A DNA stretch of 64,000 nucleotides from Muricomes intestini (GTDB lineage: Bacteria; Bacillota; Clostridia; Lachnospirales; Lachnospiraceae): assembly GCF_004346165.1 (NCBI RefSeq), contig NZ_SLZZ01000001.1, positions 1-64,000 of the forward strand. Direction: 5' to 3'. This document shows, piece by piece, positions 54,201 to 62,742 of the stretch. The notes beneath the pieces were generated by a model. It searched no databases and had not been told where the DNA came from. It saw only the letters and a program-made list of their open reading frames with translations. Both the position numbers and the translations under genes were made by a program. The number at the start of each line of letters is the position of its first letter. Position 1 is the first letter of the stretch.

Positions 54201-55361
54201 ATGGGAAAAAAGAGAATTGGAATTATTGGCGGTGGAATTTCAGGAACATGTCTTGGTTATCACTTAAGCCTCTATGATAATGCAGAGGTTGTTGTGTTTG
54301 AGAAAGACACTATTGGAGGTGCTTCCACAGCAAAGTCAGCAGGAACAGTATGTCTGTTTGATGACTCTCTAAAAAACAGATATTGGGACGTAAGATTATA
54401 CGGTTTCGAATCTTATCTGAAAATGGAAGCAGAAGAAAAAGGTTCTGCGGGATTTGACAAGACAGGTACTCTTGTTGTCGCAACGGATAAAAAAGTAGAG
54501 GCTACAATTAAGACTGGAATTGCCCTTGCAAAAGCCGCCGGATATTCGGGAGAGTATATTACAGATAAAGGCAGAATCAAAGAGATTCTTCCGGATATTG
54601 CTACAGATAATATCCTTGGAGCTGGATATACTCAGGAAGACGGATATTTTGATGGAACAATGATTTCTAATACTTATGCTAAGAAAATGCAGAAAAATGG
54701 AGGGGCCATTAAGACAGGTGTTAAAGTTACAGATGTAAAAGTTGTAGATAACAAAGCTACAGGACTTACAACAAGTGAAGGCGAAGATTATGAGTTTGAT
54801 GTAATTGTAGACTGTACAGGTCCATGGAGCAAATTCACAGGAGAAATGGTTGGGATGGATATTCCAATCTGGCATACAAAAGCAGAAGCATTCTTCTTAT
54901 GCCCTCCAGGAAAGAAACTTGATTATACATTCCCAGTGCTTAAGTATCCTGCATTCTATGGATTAAGAGCTGGAGATAATATTTTTATTTGCAAGTCTCA
55001 TTTGTCAATGGATTTGAATAATCCTATGCATGCAGGACAGTGGGATCCTGATAAACTTCCTGCAACAGGTGGGACAGATGATTACTTCATCGATTTCCTG
55101 CTTGATCAGTTGGAAATGAGAGTACCGGGAATTGTTGACAGTGGTCTTGTTTCTTCGTGGCTGTCTTATCGTGCAGAGCCAAAAGATTTCCTTCCAATTT
55201 TAGGAAAAACACCAGTAGAGGGATATATGCTTGCTACAGGATACGGCGGAAATGGAGTAATCGAAGCGCCGGCAGCCAGCAGAGATCTTGCAAAATTAAT
55301 TATGCGTGATGAGATGACACCACTTCTTGAAGACTGGGAATTCAACCGGTTATTAAAATAA
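54201..55361 (+). CDS. FAD-dependent oxidoreductase, DAO/DadA family
   Basis: The protein has 386 residues. The N-terminal FAD-binding motif IGIIGGGISGTCLGYHL (GxGxxG) and the C-terminal AO/DAO motif with GYMLATGYGGNGVIEAPA are clear; there is no membrane segment. The family includes D-amino acid dehydrogenase, sarcosine and dimethylglycine dehydrogenases and glycine oxidase. Since EtfB and EtfA genes follow directly, it probably passes electrons to ETF rather than to oxygen or a quinone. The substrate is likely the amine freed by the preceding amidohydrolase (glycine, sarcosine or another small amino acid); this is inference. AAAGGAGG precedes the start. Confidence 0.85.
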   Translation: MGKKRIGIIGGGISGTCLGYHLSLYDNAEVVVFEKDTIGGASTAKSAGTVCLFDDSLKNRYWDVRLYGFESYLKMEAEEKGSAGFDKTGTLVVATDKKVEATIKTGIALAKAAGYSGEYITDKGRIKEILPDIATDNILGAGYTQEDGYFDGTMISNTYAKKMQKNGGAIKTGVKVTDVKVVDNKATGLTTSEGEDYEFDVIVDCTGPWSKFTGEMVGMDIPIWHTKAEAFFLCPPGKKLDYTFPVLKYPAFYGLRAGDNIFICKSHLSMDLNNPMHAGQWDPDKLPATGGTDDYFIDFLLDQLEMRVPGIVDSGLVSSWLSYRAEPKDFLPILGKTPVEGYMLATGYGGNGVIEAPAASRDLAKLIMRDEMTPLLEDWEFNRLLK

Positions 55362-55393
55362 TCAACAGTAAAAAGGAAGAACGGAGTGTGAGT

Positions 55394-56188
55394 ATGAACA
55401 TAGCAGTACTGATGAAACAGGTTCCGGTTTCGAATGATGTATCGGTTGATCCAGAAACACATGCATTGATTCGTTCAAGCTCTGAAGGAATGATTAACCC
55501 TGCAGATTTAAATGCCATTGAAGCTGCACTTCAGTTAAAAGAGCAGACAGACGGCAAGGCAGTAGTATTTACCATGGGGCCGCAAGGTACACAGAAAGCG
55601 CTAATTGAAGCTATGGGTATTGGCTGTGATGAGAGTGTTCTCATTACAGACCGATGCTTTGCAGGTGGAGACACAATCGCAACAGCAAAGGTACTGGCAA
55701 GAGGTATCAAAAAGTATGGAGAGTTTGATCTTATTTTAAGCGGAGCATTGTCGGCAGATGGAGCAACCGGACAGGTAGGTGCAATGGTAGCAGAATATAT
55801 GGATGCACCATATGTCGGGGAGATTCAGGGGATTAAGTATGATGAAACAGACGCAGAACATGTAGTTGCAATTAAGAAATACCAAGATCAGGAATATCAT
55901 ATAAAAACAGAATTAACGGCAGTTATGAGCGTGTGCTTTGGATCAAATGAGCCAAGATTTGCAACTTTAAGAAGTATGAGAAAAGCAAAAACAAAACCCC
56001 TTCATGTTTATACGAATGAAGAACTTCAGATGGCAGCAGAAGATATTGGGCTTAGCGGTTCCCCGACAATTGTTACGGATTCATTTGAGCCGGAGAATGA
56101 AAGAAGAGCTGAGATGTTCACAGGGACACCTCAGGAAATGGCTGCGAAACTAAAGGAATTAATCGACAATGAGAAAGGAAAAGAATAG
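55394..56188 (+). CDS. etfB: Electron transfer flavoprotein, beta subunit
   Basis: The protein has about 264 residues. The EtfB fold starts MNIAVLMKQVPVSNDVSVDP, with EGMINPADLNAIEAALQLKE and SADGATGQVGAMVAEYMDAP as family landmarks (AMP/flavin-binding region). It forms a heterodimer with EtfA. ATG 55394 has GGAG 7 bases upstream. It immediately precedes etfA, so the pair is coupled. Whether it can bifurcate electrons (a second FAD in place of AMP) is unknown; a structural comparison would be needed. Confidence 0.95.
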   Translation: MNIAVLMKQVPVSNDVSVDPETHALIRSSSEGMINPADLNAIEAALQLKEQTDGKAVVFTMGPQGTQKALIEAMGIGCDESVLITDRCFAGGDTIATAKVLARGIKKYGEFDLILSGALSADGATGQVGAMVAEYMDAPYVGEIQGIKYDETDAEHVVAIKKYQDQEYHIKTELTAVMSVCFGSNEPRFATLRSMRKAKTKPLHVYTNEELQMAAEDIGLSGSPTIVTDSFEPENERRAEMFTGTPQEMAAKLKELIDNEKGKE

Positions 56189-57166
56189 ATGGCGAATGGA
56201 ATTTGCATATTTGCAGAATATTATAATGGTAAAATAGAGCCTGTTACAGCAGAGCTGATTACTGCAGCACATTTCATTAAAGAAACGACAGGCGAAAAAA
56301 TTCAACTGATTGTCGTAGCCAAAGATTGTGACCAGCTTGTAAAACAGCTTGAGCCGGCAGGAGCAGATGAGGTTTATGCTGTTGAAACAAAAAGAGATTG
56401 TATATTTCAGGATGATGCGCTTAGCAGTGTAATTACAGATATGATTCGAAAGATTGAGCCCTCAAGTGTGCTTATACCGGCTACACCAATGGGAAGATCT
56501 ATCTTTTCACGTGTAGCATCGAAATTAGGATGTGGATTAACTGCTGACTGTACAGAGGTATTGACGGCAAAGAGAGAAGATGGTACTTTTTATATAAAAC
56601 AGAACAAACCATCTTTTGGAGAAAATGTATTTGTTACGATTGAAACAAAACCAGGCATTTACCCACAGATGATGACGATAAGGCAAGGCGTATATACAGC
56701 TTATGAGGGAGAAACAGATGCAGTGAAAGTAACATATTTAGAAAATATTGAAATCCCTGCATCAAAATTAGAGGTAGTAGAAGTTGTTCCTGCAAGGAAT
56801 GACACAAACAGCATTCTTGCATCTGAGACAGTTGTAGTAGGAGGCCGTGGAGCAGAAGAGGAAGAGGATTTCGCATTATTGAAAGCATTTGCAGAAAAAT
56901 TAGATGCAGCAATTGGAGGAACTAGACCACTGGCAGATAGTGGTAAGATCCCATTCCAAAATCAGATTGGGCAGACAGGATTTACAATTCGTCCAAGAAT
57001 TTGCATTTCAATAGGCGTATCTGGAGCAATTCAGCACACAGAAGGAATTAAAGATACGAAATTGTTTGTTGCGATAAATACAGATGAAAATGCTGCGATT
57101 TTCAATGTTGCGGACTATGGAATTGTAGGAGATATGAAAGAGTTATTAGAAGCATATCTTAGTTAG
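56189..57166 (+). CDS. etfA: Electron transfer flavoprotein, alpha subunit
   Basis: The protein has 325 residues. The C-terminal FAD domain shows IGGTRPLADSGKIPFQNQIG, then QTGFTIRPRICISIGVSGAI and NTDENAAIFNVADYGIVGD, the family hallmark for flavin binding. No extra N-terminal ferredoxin domain is present. It starts directly after the EtfB stop. The partner dehydrogenase is most likely the DadA-like protein upstream. Electrons could go to Bcd-type acyl-CoA reductases or another acceptor elsewhere in the genome. Confidence 0.95.
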   Translation: MANGICIFAEYYNGKIEPVTAELITAAHFIKETTGEKIQLIVVAKDCDQLVKQLEPAGADEVYAVETKRDCIFQDDALSSVITDMIRKIEPSSVLIPATPMGRSIFSRVASKLGCGLTADCTEVLTAKREDGTFYIKQNKPSFGENVFVTIETKPGIYPQMMTIRQGVYTAYEGETDAVKVTYLENIEIPASKLEVVEVVPARNDTNSILASETVVVGGRGAEEEEDFALLKAFAEKLDAAIGGTRPLADSGKIPFQNQIGQTGFTIRPRICISIGVSGAIQHTEGIKDTKLFVAINTDENAAIFNVADYGIVGDMKELLEAYLS

Positions 57167-57245
57167 AAGATTTGTCAGGATGTTGCACTGGCGGAGTACA
57201 GGTGCTAAAAGGAGAAAATTTTAATAGAAAGCGCACTTTTAAGCT

Positions 57246-57271
57246 AGCCACCGACTAGGCCGGTGGCTTTA
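57246..57271 (+). terminator. Hairpin after etfA
   Basis: AGCCACCG (57246-57253) pairs with CGGTGGCT (57261-57268) and is followed by TTTAA. It is a moderate terminator for the etf operon. Confidence 0.6.
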
Positions 57272-57295
57272 ACTCATATTATAGTTATCTTTGTA

Positions 57296-57637
57296 TTATG
57301 CATCCCTTTCAGCTAATGCTCTTATTGCATGATATCCTTCCCAAGTAGCATTTAATATTTTTCTGGGGACGGCAGCGTCTCCAACTGTAACAATATCTTT
57401 TACTTTATCTTTTAATTTTTCTTCCAGGCCATTATTTGCTTTAAAACCTATAGCAAGTACGACAGTATCACAGTCTACAGAGCTTTGCTGTCCATTTGAT
57501 TCAATTAATATCTTACCATCTTCTACACCTGAAAGCTCAGTGCCAGTCAATATAGTGATTCCGCTTTCGCCAATCATCTTGTCCAGCATCATTGAATCTA
57601 TTGGAAACAATGGCTCGGATAATATCTTGTCTAACAA
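57296..57637 (-). pseudogene. C-terminal remnant of an NADH:flavin oxidoreductase (FadH/BaiCD-like)
   Basis: About 113 residues survive, with an FAD/NAD-domain ending: IGESGITILTGTELSGVEDG, then DTVVLAIGFKANN and DIVTVGDAAVPRKILNATWE. That matches the last part of old-yellow-enzyme/2,4-dienoyl-CoA reductase fusion proteins of about 640 residues, so more than 500 N-terminal residues are missing. Homology stops near 57640. It marks a rearranged edge of the ureide island. Confidence 0.75.
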
Positions 57638-57657
57638 GAGTATGCTTCTTTTATATA

Positions 57658-57870
57658 CTGGATAAGCTTTCTATAGAAAGAATACTTGATAAAAGAGAAA
57701 ATTATTTAAAAACGGAAAGAGACTTTTATAATGGGTATTCCACCGAGCTTGAGGGCGGCAAGTACCTTCCCAAATCTACTGATTTCAGAGAAGTGGAAAA
57801 GGAAAAATTAGAACTGGAATTTAAAATGATATGTGATCTGAGGGTAAAATATTGTAGTTCACGCGAATAA
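57658..57870 (+). pseudogene. Unassigned coding remnant
   Basis: An open stretch of about 70 codons ends at TAA 57870 (KRENYLKTERDFYNGYSTEL and KLELEFKMICDLRVKYCS are typical of its charged helical make-up). It has no convincing start or ribosome binding site, and its upstream part runs into the flavin oxidoreductase remnant on the other strand. I do not recognise it. It could be the 3' end of a lost gene. Confidence 0.25.
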
Positions 57871-57961
57871 CATGCTTTCAATCTTTTCTTCCTTTTCTAG
57901 TGGTAATACTTCTCTGATTATGATAAAATCAGGAAATGAGAAACAAATGGAGGAAAAAGTG

Positions 57962-58300
57962 ATGAACGAAAAATCCAGAATTGTGCTGAGACTTGTGGCA
58001 GGTTTGTATCTTGTGTATACGGGAATTAAATTGATCCAGGGACTTATGGCGGACAAACCTGCAAATATGGTCATTATGTCTATAATAGCTGTAGTTTTTA
58101 TCATTGTTGGCGCTGTATTTGCCATATTTTCTATCAAAGATATGAGGGGACTTAAGGGTATAGAAGCATCCGGCGAACAAAGTGATGAGGAAGAGATTCA
58201 GGAATCAGAAGAGCCGGAGGACGGCCTGGAAATTGCTGAAGATGACAATAATGAAACTGATGAAGAAAGAAGCACAGAAACAACAGATGAGGACAAGTGA
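57962..58300 (+). CDS. Small two-helix membrane protein with acidic tail
   Basis: The protein has about 112 residues. Two membrane helices (about 8-27, VLRLVAGLYLVYTGIKLI, and 38-58, VIMSIIAVVFIIVGAVFAIF) are followed by an Asp/Glu-rich cytoplasmic tail of about 50 residues. No family function is known to me. ATG 57962 follows GGAGGAAAAAGTG; the in-frame ATG at 57872 would add a long non-conserved leader. It lies 39 bases before ispF on the same strand and could share its message. Confidence 0.7.
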   Translation: MNEKSRIVLRLVAGLYLVYTGIKLIQGLMADKPANMVIMSIIAVVFIIVGAVFAIFSIKDMRGLKGIEASGEQSDEEEIQESEEPEDGLEIAEDDNNETDEERSTETTDEDK

Positions 58301-58339
58301 CAGAGTGAATTTTATGACAGATATAAGGAGTAATGAAGA

Positions 58340-58885
58340 ATGCGTGTAGGAATAGGTTATGATGTCCATAAACTGACCGATGGAAGAAAGCTGATAATCG
58401 GAGGGGTGGATATACCTTATGAAAAAGGGCTTTTGGGACACTCAGATGCGGATGTACTGGTTCATGCGGTTATAGATGCTTTGTTGGGAGCAGCAGCTCT
58501 CGGCGATATCGGAAAGCATTTTCCAGATACAGACCCGCAGTATAAGGGGGTATCGAGCATCGAGCTGCTAAAGCATGTAGCAGAGCTCATTGATGGAGAA
58601 GGATATATTGTAGAAAATATTGATGCTACAATAATTGCACAGGAGCCTAAGATGCTGCCCCATATTGACCACATGAGGAGCAACGTGGCAAAGGCTCTCG
58701 GCCTTCTTGATGATCAAGTTAACATTAAAGCGACAACTGAAGAGGGGCTGGGATTTACCGGAAGCAGAGAAGGAATTTCCTCACAGGCAATCTGTGCATT
58801 GGAGAAGATAACGAATTTCAGCAGCTATGATGTCACCCAGCCTCTGGCCGGATGTGCGGGATGCCAGGGCTGCCAGAGACAGTAG
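58340..58885 (+). CDS. ispF: 2-C-methyl-D-erythritol 2,4-cyclodiphosphate synthase
   Basis: The protein has 181 residues. It makes the cyclic diphosphate in the MEP isoprenoid pathway. Zinc ligands Asp8, His10 (GYDVHKL) and His42 (VLVHAV) are in place, with the [11 protein letters not shown] loop and [13 protein letters not shown] near the end. Typical IspF has about 157-160 residues; this one has a C-terminal extension of about 20 ending [11 protein letters not shown], with three cysteines in CxxCxxC spacing. The extension might bind metal or an Fe-S cluster or be an accessory peptide. AAGGAGTAATGA precedes the start. Confidence 0.95.
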   Translation: MRVGIGYDVHKLTDGRKLIIGGVDIPYEKGLLGHSDADVLVHAVIDALLGAAALGDIGKHFPDTDPQYKGVSSIELLKHVAELIDGEGYIVENIDATIIAQEPKMLPHIDHMRSNVAKALGLLDDQVNIKATTEEGLGFTGSREGISSQAICALEKITNFSSYDVTQPLAGCAGCQGCQRQ

Positions 58886-58902
58886 AGGAAAGGAAATAAA
58901 AG

Positions 58903-60039
58903 ATGCAGCTTCGAAAACTTGACGGCAGTGAACACAGCCTGACAAGAGAATTATGGGAGAAAGTATTTAAAGAGGACAGCAAAGAATTTCTGGACTACTA
59001 TTATTTTATAAAGGTCAGGGACAATCAGATTTATGTGATAGAGGAGGATGGGGAGATCCGCTCCATGCTCCAGTTAAATCCCTATACTCTCCAGGTGGAT
59101 AAGAAGCAGTTCTCATGTAATTATATCATTGCTGTCGCCACGGAGGAAGGTTATCGGAAGCGCGGATATATGGGCGAATTGCTAAGAAAATCTATGAGAG
59201 ATATGTATGGACGAAAAGAACCGTTTACATTTTTGATGCCTGCGGCAGAAGCTATCTATACGCCCTATGATTTCCGCTTTATTTATAAACAGAATCAGAC
59301 AGAAATGTATGGTAAAGAGGGAAACATGGAAGTGGATTTAAGGGATGCGGGAATCGGAGATGCCTCTGATATGGCAGAATTTTTCAGAGAATATTTTGCA
59401 CCCTTATACCAGGTTTATGCCGTCCGGGATGAAAAGTATTACCAGACTATGGTATTTGAGCAGATGAGTGAGAACGGCGGAGTAAAGCTGATGAAGCAGG
59501 CTGGACATATTGTCGGAATGTTTGCCTACGCCAGGGAGGATAATCTTTACATCAGAGAGCCTTTATATCTTAAGCAATATGAGAAGGACTTCCAGAAGGC
59601 TGTTTATAGACTGCGGGACAAAGCCGAGGCACCGGCGAAGGTATATGCCGGGAATGAAGGTGCAGAAACAAAAAAAGTCCCCACAATTATGGTGAGGATA
59701 CTGCACCTGCAGACATTTCTGGAATCCCTGTGTGTAAAAGAAGGAGAAAGATTGAATTGCTCCTTTGCAGTACTAGATCCAATCTTAACAGCAAATAGCC
59801 GGGTGTGGAAACTGCAGAGTGTAGAAAACAGCATCGGAGCCGATAGATTGATACAGGTACAGGAGACAGAAGATTCGGAGGGCGTGCTGACAATCAGTGC
59901 ACTGACAAGTCTTCTATTTGGTTATAAGACGCTGGAAGAAGTAAGCCAGGAGGAAGATGTGGTAATTTCTGAAAAATTGGCGGGCGAACTACAGAAAATT
60001 CAGCCATTGAATCAAACATACTTAAATGAAGTAGTCTGA
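58903..60039 (+). CDS. GNAT-family N-acetyltransferase, Eis-like
   Basis: The protein has 378 residues. The N-terminal GNAT domain has the acetyl-CoA loop pattern VATEEGYRKRGYMGELLRKSM near residue 80; a second GNAT-like region and a C-terminal SCP2-like part follow (LNCSFAVLDPILTANSRVWK), as in Eis enzymes. Eis proteins acetylate multiple amines on aminoglycosides or proteins. The substrate here is unknown. The gene starts 17 bases after ispF and ends before a hairpin terminator at 60060. Confidence 0.85.
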   Translation: MQLRKLDGSEHSLTRELWEKVFKEDSKEFLDYYYFIKVRDNQIYVIEEDGEIRSMLQLNPYTLQVDKKQFSCNYIIAVATEEGYRKRGYMGELLRKSMRDMYGRKEPFTFLMPAAEAIYTPYDFRFIYKQNQTEMYGKEGNMEVDLRDAGIGDASDMAEFFREYFAPLYQVYAVRDEKYYQTMVFEQMSENGGVKLMKQAGHIVGMFAYAREDNLYIREPLYLKQYEKDFQKAVYRLRDKAEAPAKVYAGNEGAETKKVPTIMVRILHLQTFLESLCVKEGERLNCSFAVLDPILTANSRVWKLQSVENSIGADRLIQVQETEDSEGVLTISALTSLLFGYKTLEEVSQEEDVVISEKLAGELQKIQPLNQTYLNEVV

Positions 60040-60059
60040 ATATTCTGAAAATGGAGCGC

Positions 60060-60079
60060 AAAAGGGACAGTCCCCTTTT
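60060..60079 (+). terminator. Hairpin after the GNAT gene
   Basis: AAAAGGGAC pairs with GTCCCCTTTT across a very short loop. The T tract is weak, so termination may be partial. Confidence 0.5.
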
Positions 60080-60083
60080 CAGG

Positions 60084-60112
60084 TTGACAAATTTGATAAG
60101 TTTGCATAATAT
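60084..60112 (+). promoter_or_regulatory. Promoter of the cysE-cysS transcript
   Basis: TTGACA (60084-60089), a 17-bp spacer and TAATAT (60107-60112). The MITE copy C begins five bases after the -10, so the transcript runs through the whole element before the T-box. A second promoter closer to the T-box is possible but I see none that is as good. Confidence 0.6.
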
Positions 60113-60116
60113 ATAT

Positions 60117-60299
60117 GATACCAGGGTCAAAAGGTCATGCGTTTCATGCTTGCATGAAAAAGCATGACTTTGGGACCCGCAAAACATGAGAAAGTAGCCC
60201 GAGTAGGGCGGATTTCGAATGTTTTTAGGATTGCGGGAGCACAAAGTGCGGAGCAATCCGTAGGTATCGGGGGGCAAAATACCTTTTGACCCCTACATC
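60117..60299 (+). mobile_element. MITE, full-length copy C (183 bp)
   Basis: Nearly identical to copy A (49368-49551), with the same GATACC and CTACATC ends, first palindrome and embedded palindromic unit (60229-60268). It is flanked by ATATATAT (60109-60116) and ATATGTAT (60300-60307), a target duplication with one mismatch. It lies between the cysE-cysS promoter and the T-box. Confidence 0.88.
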
Positions 60300-60303
60300 A
60301 TAT

Positions 60304-60571
60304 GTATTTATATAGATAGAGTTTCAAAGGCGATGAACGGAAAGAGTAGCCGATTCTGAACTTTCAGAGAGAAACCGCCACCGGCTGAAAGTGGTTTCAA
60401 GGGAGGAGTTTGTGAAGTGCGTCCGGGAGCTGACTCTGCAAAAGTGACAGGCACAAGTAGCAGAGTACGGGGAGCATACGTTACATGTGATAAGTGAAAG
60501 AAGAAATTCTTTTAGTAGAGTGGAACCGCGGATTTGACTTCGTCTCTTATAGGAGACGGGGTCTTTTTCTT
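60304..60571 (+). promoter_or_regulatory. T-box leader, probably cysteine-specific
   Basis: The conserved T-box AGAGTGGAACCGCGG (60517-60531) lies just before a terminator: GACTTCGTCTC (60536-60546) pairs with GAGACGGGGTC (60553-60563), followed by a T tract. Upstream is a Stem I with hairpin GAAACC...GGTTTC (60371-60399) and a likely specifier TGC (Cys) at 60418-60420. Uncharged tRNA-Cys would stabilise the antiterminator and allow transcription of cysE and cysS. The full Stem I fold should be confirmed with a covariance model. Confidence 0.88.
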
Positions 60572-60598
60572 TCACAGGAAGGGATGGTAGAAAGTTTT

Positions 60599-61309
60599 AT
60601 GGGAATAATATCTTATATTAAAAATGAAATTCAGGTAATCAGGGAACGCGATCCTGCAATAAAATCGAATATGGAGGTCTTGCTTTACCCGAGTTTTAAA
60701 GTTATACTTAATTATAGAGTGGCTCATAAGCTATATCTCAAGCAGCATTATTTTCTGGCCCGTTGGATCTCACAGAGGGCCACAAGGAAGACCGGGATTG
60801 AGATACATCCCGGTGCGGCAATCGGAAAGGGATTGTTTATTGATCACGGAAGCGGCGTTATTATCGGGGAAACAACTATCATAGGGGACAATGTGACCCT
60901 TTACCAGGGTGTTACTCTGGGGGGTACAGGAAAGGAACAGGGAAAGAGACACCCTACGTTGGAGGACAATGTAATGGTCAGCGCAGGAGCAAAGATTATC
61001 GGGTCTTTTACGATTGGTGAAAATTCAAAAATCGGGGCAGGGTCTGTTGTATTGGAAGAAGTTCCGCCTAACTGTACAGTTGTCGGTGTTCCCGGACGTG
61101 TGGTCCGTATGGGCAATAAGAAAGTACCTAGGACAGATATGGATCAGATTCATCTGCCGGATCCGGTTTTGGGCGACATCAGAGAGCTTCAGGCATCATG
61201 TGCCCGGCTCAATGGTCAGATTGAAGACATGGAAAAGCAAATGAAACATCTATTGGACATGAACCGCGGACAGAGAGGGAAGTCCGAAAAGATAAAGCAG
61301 GAAGAATAA
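60599..61309 (+). CDS. cysE: Serine O-acetyltransferase
   Basis: The protein has about 236 residues. It acetylates serine with acetyl-CoA, committing it to cysteine synthesis. An N-terminal helical part ([20 protein letters not shown]) precedes a left-handed beta-helix of hexapeptide repeats ([20 protein letters not shown] with the catalytic-type His; [20 protein letters not shown]). The tail has a coiled segment and a lysine-rich end. I start at ATG 60599, where family similarity begins; ATG 60584 is in frame but only four bases from AGGA. A GTG at 60494 lies inside the T-box and is not credible. It is followed by cysS after 26 bases. Confidence 0.92.
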   Translation: MGIISYIKNEIQVIRERDPAIKSNMEVLLYPSFKVILNYRVAHKLYLKQHYFLARWISQRATRKTGIEIHPGAAIGKGLFIDHGSGVIIGETTIIGDNVTLYQGVTLGGTGKEQGKRHPTLEDNVMVSAGAKIIGSFTIGENSKIGAGSVVLEEVPPNCTVVGVPGRVVRMGNKKVPRTDMDQIHLPDPVLGDIRELQASCARLNGQIEDMEKQMKHLLDMNRGQRGKSEKIKQEE

Positions 61310-61335
61310 TAAAAAATGGCAAGAGGAGAAGAAAC

Positions 61336-62742
61336 ATGAAATTATATAATACACTGTCAAAAAGAAAAGAAGAATTTGTTCCTCTGGAACAGGGAAAAGT
61401 AAAAATGTACGTCTGCGGACCTACTGTTTACAATTATATCCATATTGGAAACGCAAGACCCATGATCGTATTTGATACGGTGAGAAGATACTTTGAGTAC
61501 AAAGGGTATGAGGTCAACTATGTGTCTAACTTTACGGATGTGGATGACAAGATTATTAAGAAGGCAATTGAGGAGGGAGTGACGACGTCAGAAGTTTCTC
61601 AGCGCTATATTGCAGAGTGCAAAAAGGATATGAAGGCTATGAATGTGAAGCCGGCTACAAAGGCACCTCTTGCGACAGAAGAAATCTGCGGCATGGTAAA
61701 CATGATTCAAACCTTGATAGATAAAGGATATGCCTATGAGAAAAATGGAACCGTCTACTACCGTACAAGAAAGTTTAAAGATTATGGAAAGTTGTCTCAT
61801 AAAAACCTGGATGACCTGCAGTCAGGAGGCCGTTCACTTTTAGTATCCGGGCAGGAGCAAAAAGAAGATTCTCTCGATTTCGTATTGTGGAAACCGAAAA
61901 AAGAGGGAGAGCCGGCATGGGAATCCCCCTGGAGTGAGGGGCGCCCCGGATGGCATATAGAATGTTCTGAAATGTCAAAAAAGTATCTGGGAGAGCAGAT
62001 TGATATTCATGCAGGAGGCGAGGATCTGGTATTTCCTCATCATGAAAATGAAATTGCCCAGAGTGAGTCCGCAAATGGTAAGGAATTTGCAAAATACTGG
62101 ATGCATAATGCATTTCTCAATATTGACAACAGGAAGATGTCAAAATCTCTTGGAAATTTTTTCACAGTTAGGGAGATCAGTGAGAAATATGATCTGCAGA
62201 TTCTGCGTTTTTTCATGCTCAGTGCCCACTATCGAAGCCCGTTGAATTTCAGCACAGAATTGATGGATGCAGCCAGGACGGGATTGGAGAGAATTATAAC
62301 CGCTGCGGAGAATCTGAAGTTCCTGAAGGGTACTGCGAAAGCACAGGATATGACAGACGCAGAAAGAGAAGCCTTTGGAAAGACCCAGGAGTATGTGGCT
62401 GGATTTGAAAAAGCGATGGATGATGATTTCAATACGGCAGACGCAATCTCTTCCATCTTTGAATTGGTGAAATACATCAATACTACGGCAGGGGGGGAGA
62501 GCTCCGCAGAGTATCTGCAAAGCCTTCTGGATTTATTGGTGAAGCTGACTGATGTTCTTGGAATCATTGTGGATAAAAACGAGGAAATTCTGGCGGAGGA
62601 TATTGAAGCTCTTATTGAACAGCGTCAGGCTGCCAGAAAGAATAAAAATTTTGCAAGAGCTGACGAAATCAGAGATGAACTTCTGGAAAAGGGTATTATA
62701 CTGGAAGATACCCGAGAAGGAGTAAAATGGAAAAAGGCGTAG
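61336..62742 (+). CDS. cysS: Cysteinyl-tRNA synthetase
   Basis: The protein has 468 residues. It charges tRNA-Cys. The Rossmann core has HIGN (HIGH-type) near residue 36, preceded by zinc ligand Cys in [10 protein letters not shown]; further zinc ligands are in WHIECSEM and [13 protein letters not shown] appears in [11 protein letters not shown]. The C-terminal anticodon-binding part is complete ([20 protein letters not shown]). The T-box upstream makes it respond to tRNA-Cys charging. The last 16 bases overlap mrnC. Confidence 0.97.
   Translation: MKLYNTLSKRKEEFVPLEQGKVKMYVCGPTVYNYIHIGNARPMIVFDTVRRYFEYKGYEVNYVSNFTDVDDKIIKKAIEEGVTTSEVSQRYIAECKKDMKAMNVKPATKAPLATEEICGMVNMIQTLIDKGYAYEKNGTVYYRTRKFKDYGKLSHKNLDDLQSGGRSLLVSGQEQKEDSLDFVLWKPKKEGEPAWESPWSEGRPGWHIECSEMSKKYLGEQIDIHAGGEDLVFPHHENEIAQSESANGKEFAKYWMHNAFLNIDNRKMSKSLGNFFTVREISEKYDLQILRFFMLSAHYRSPLNFSTELMDAARTGLERIITAAENLKFLKGTAKAQDMTDAEREAFGKTQEYVAGFEKAMDDDFNTADAISSIFELVKYINTTAGGESSAEYLQSLLDLLVKLTDVLGIIVDKNEEILAEDIEALIEQRQAARKNKNFARADEIRDELLEKGIILEDTREGVKWKKA

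Noticed and set aside
60494-60598. GTG start for cysE inside the T-box
   Set aside because: This segment carries the T-box and terminator stem; translation from it would read through regulatory RNA, and family similarity begins only at about 60599.
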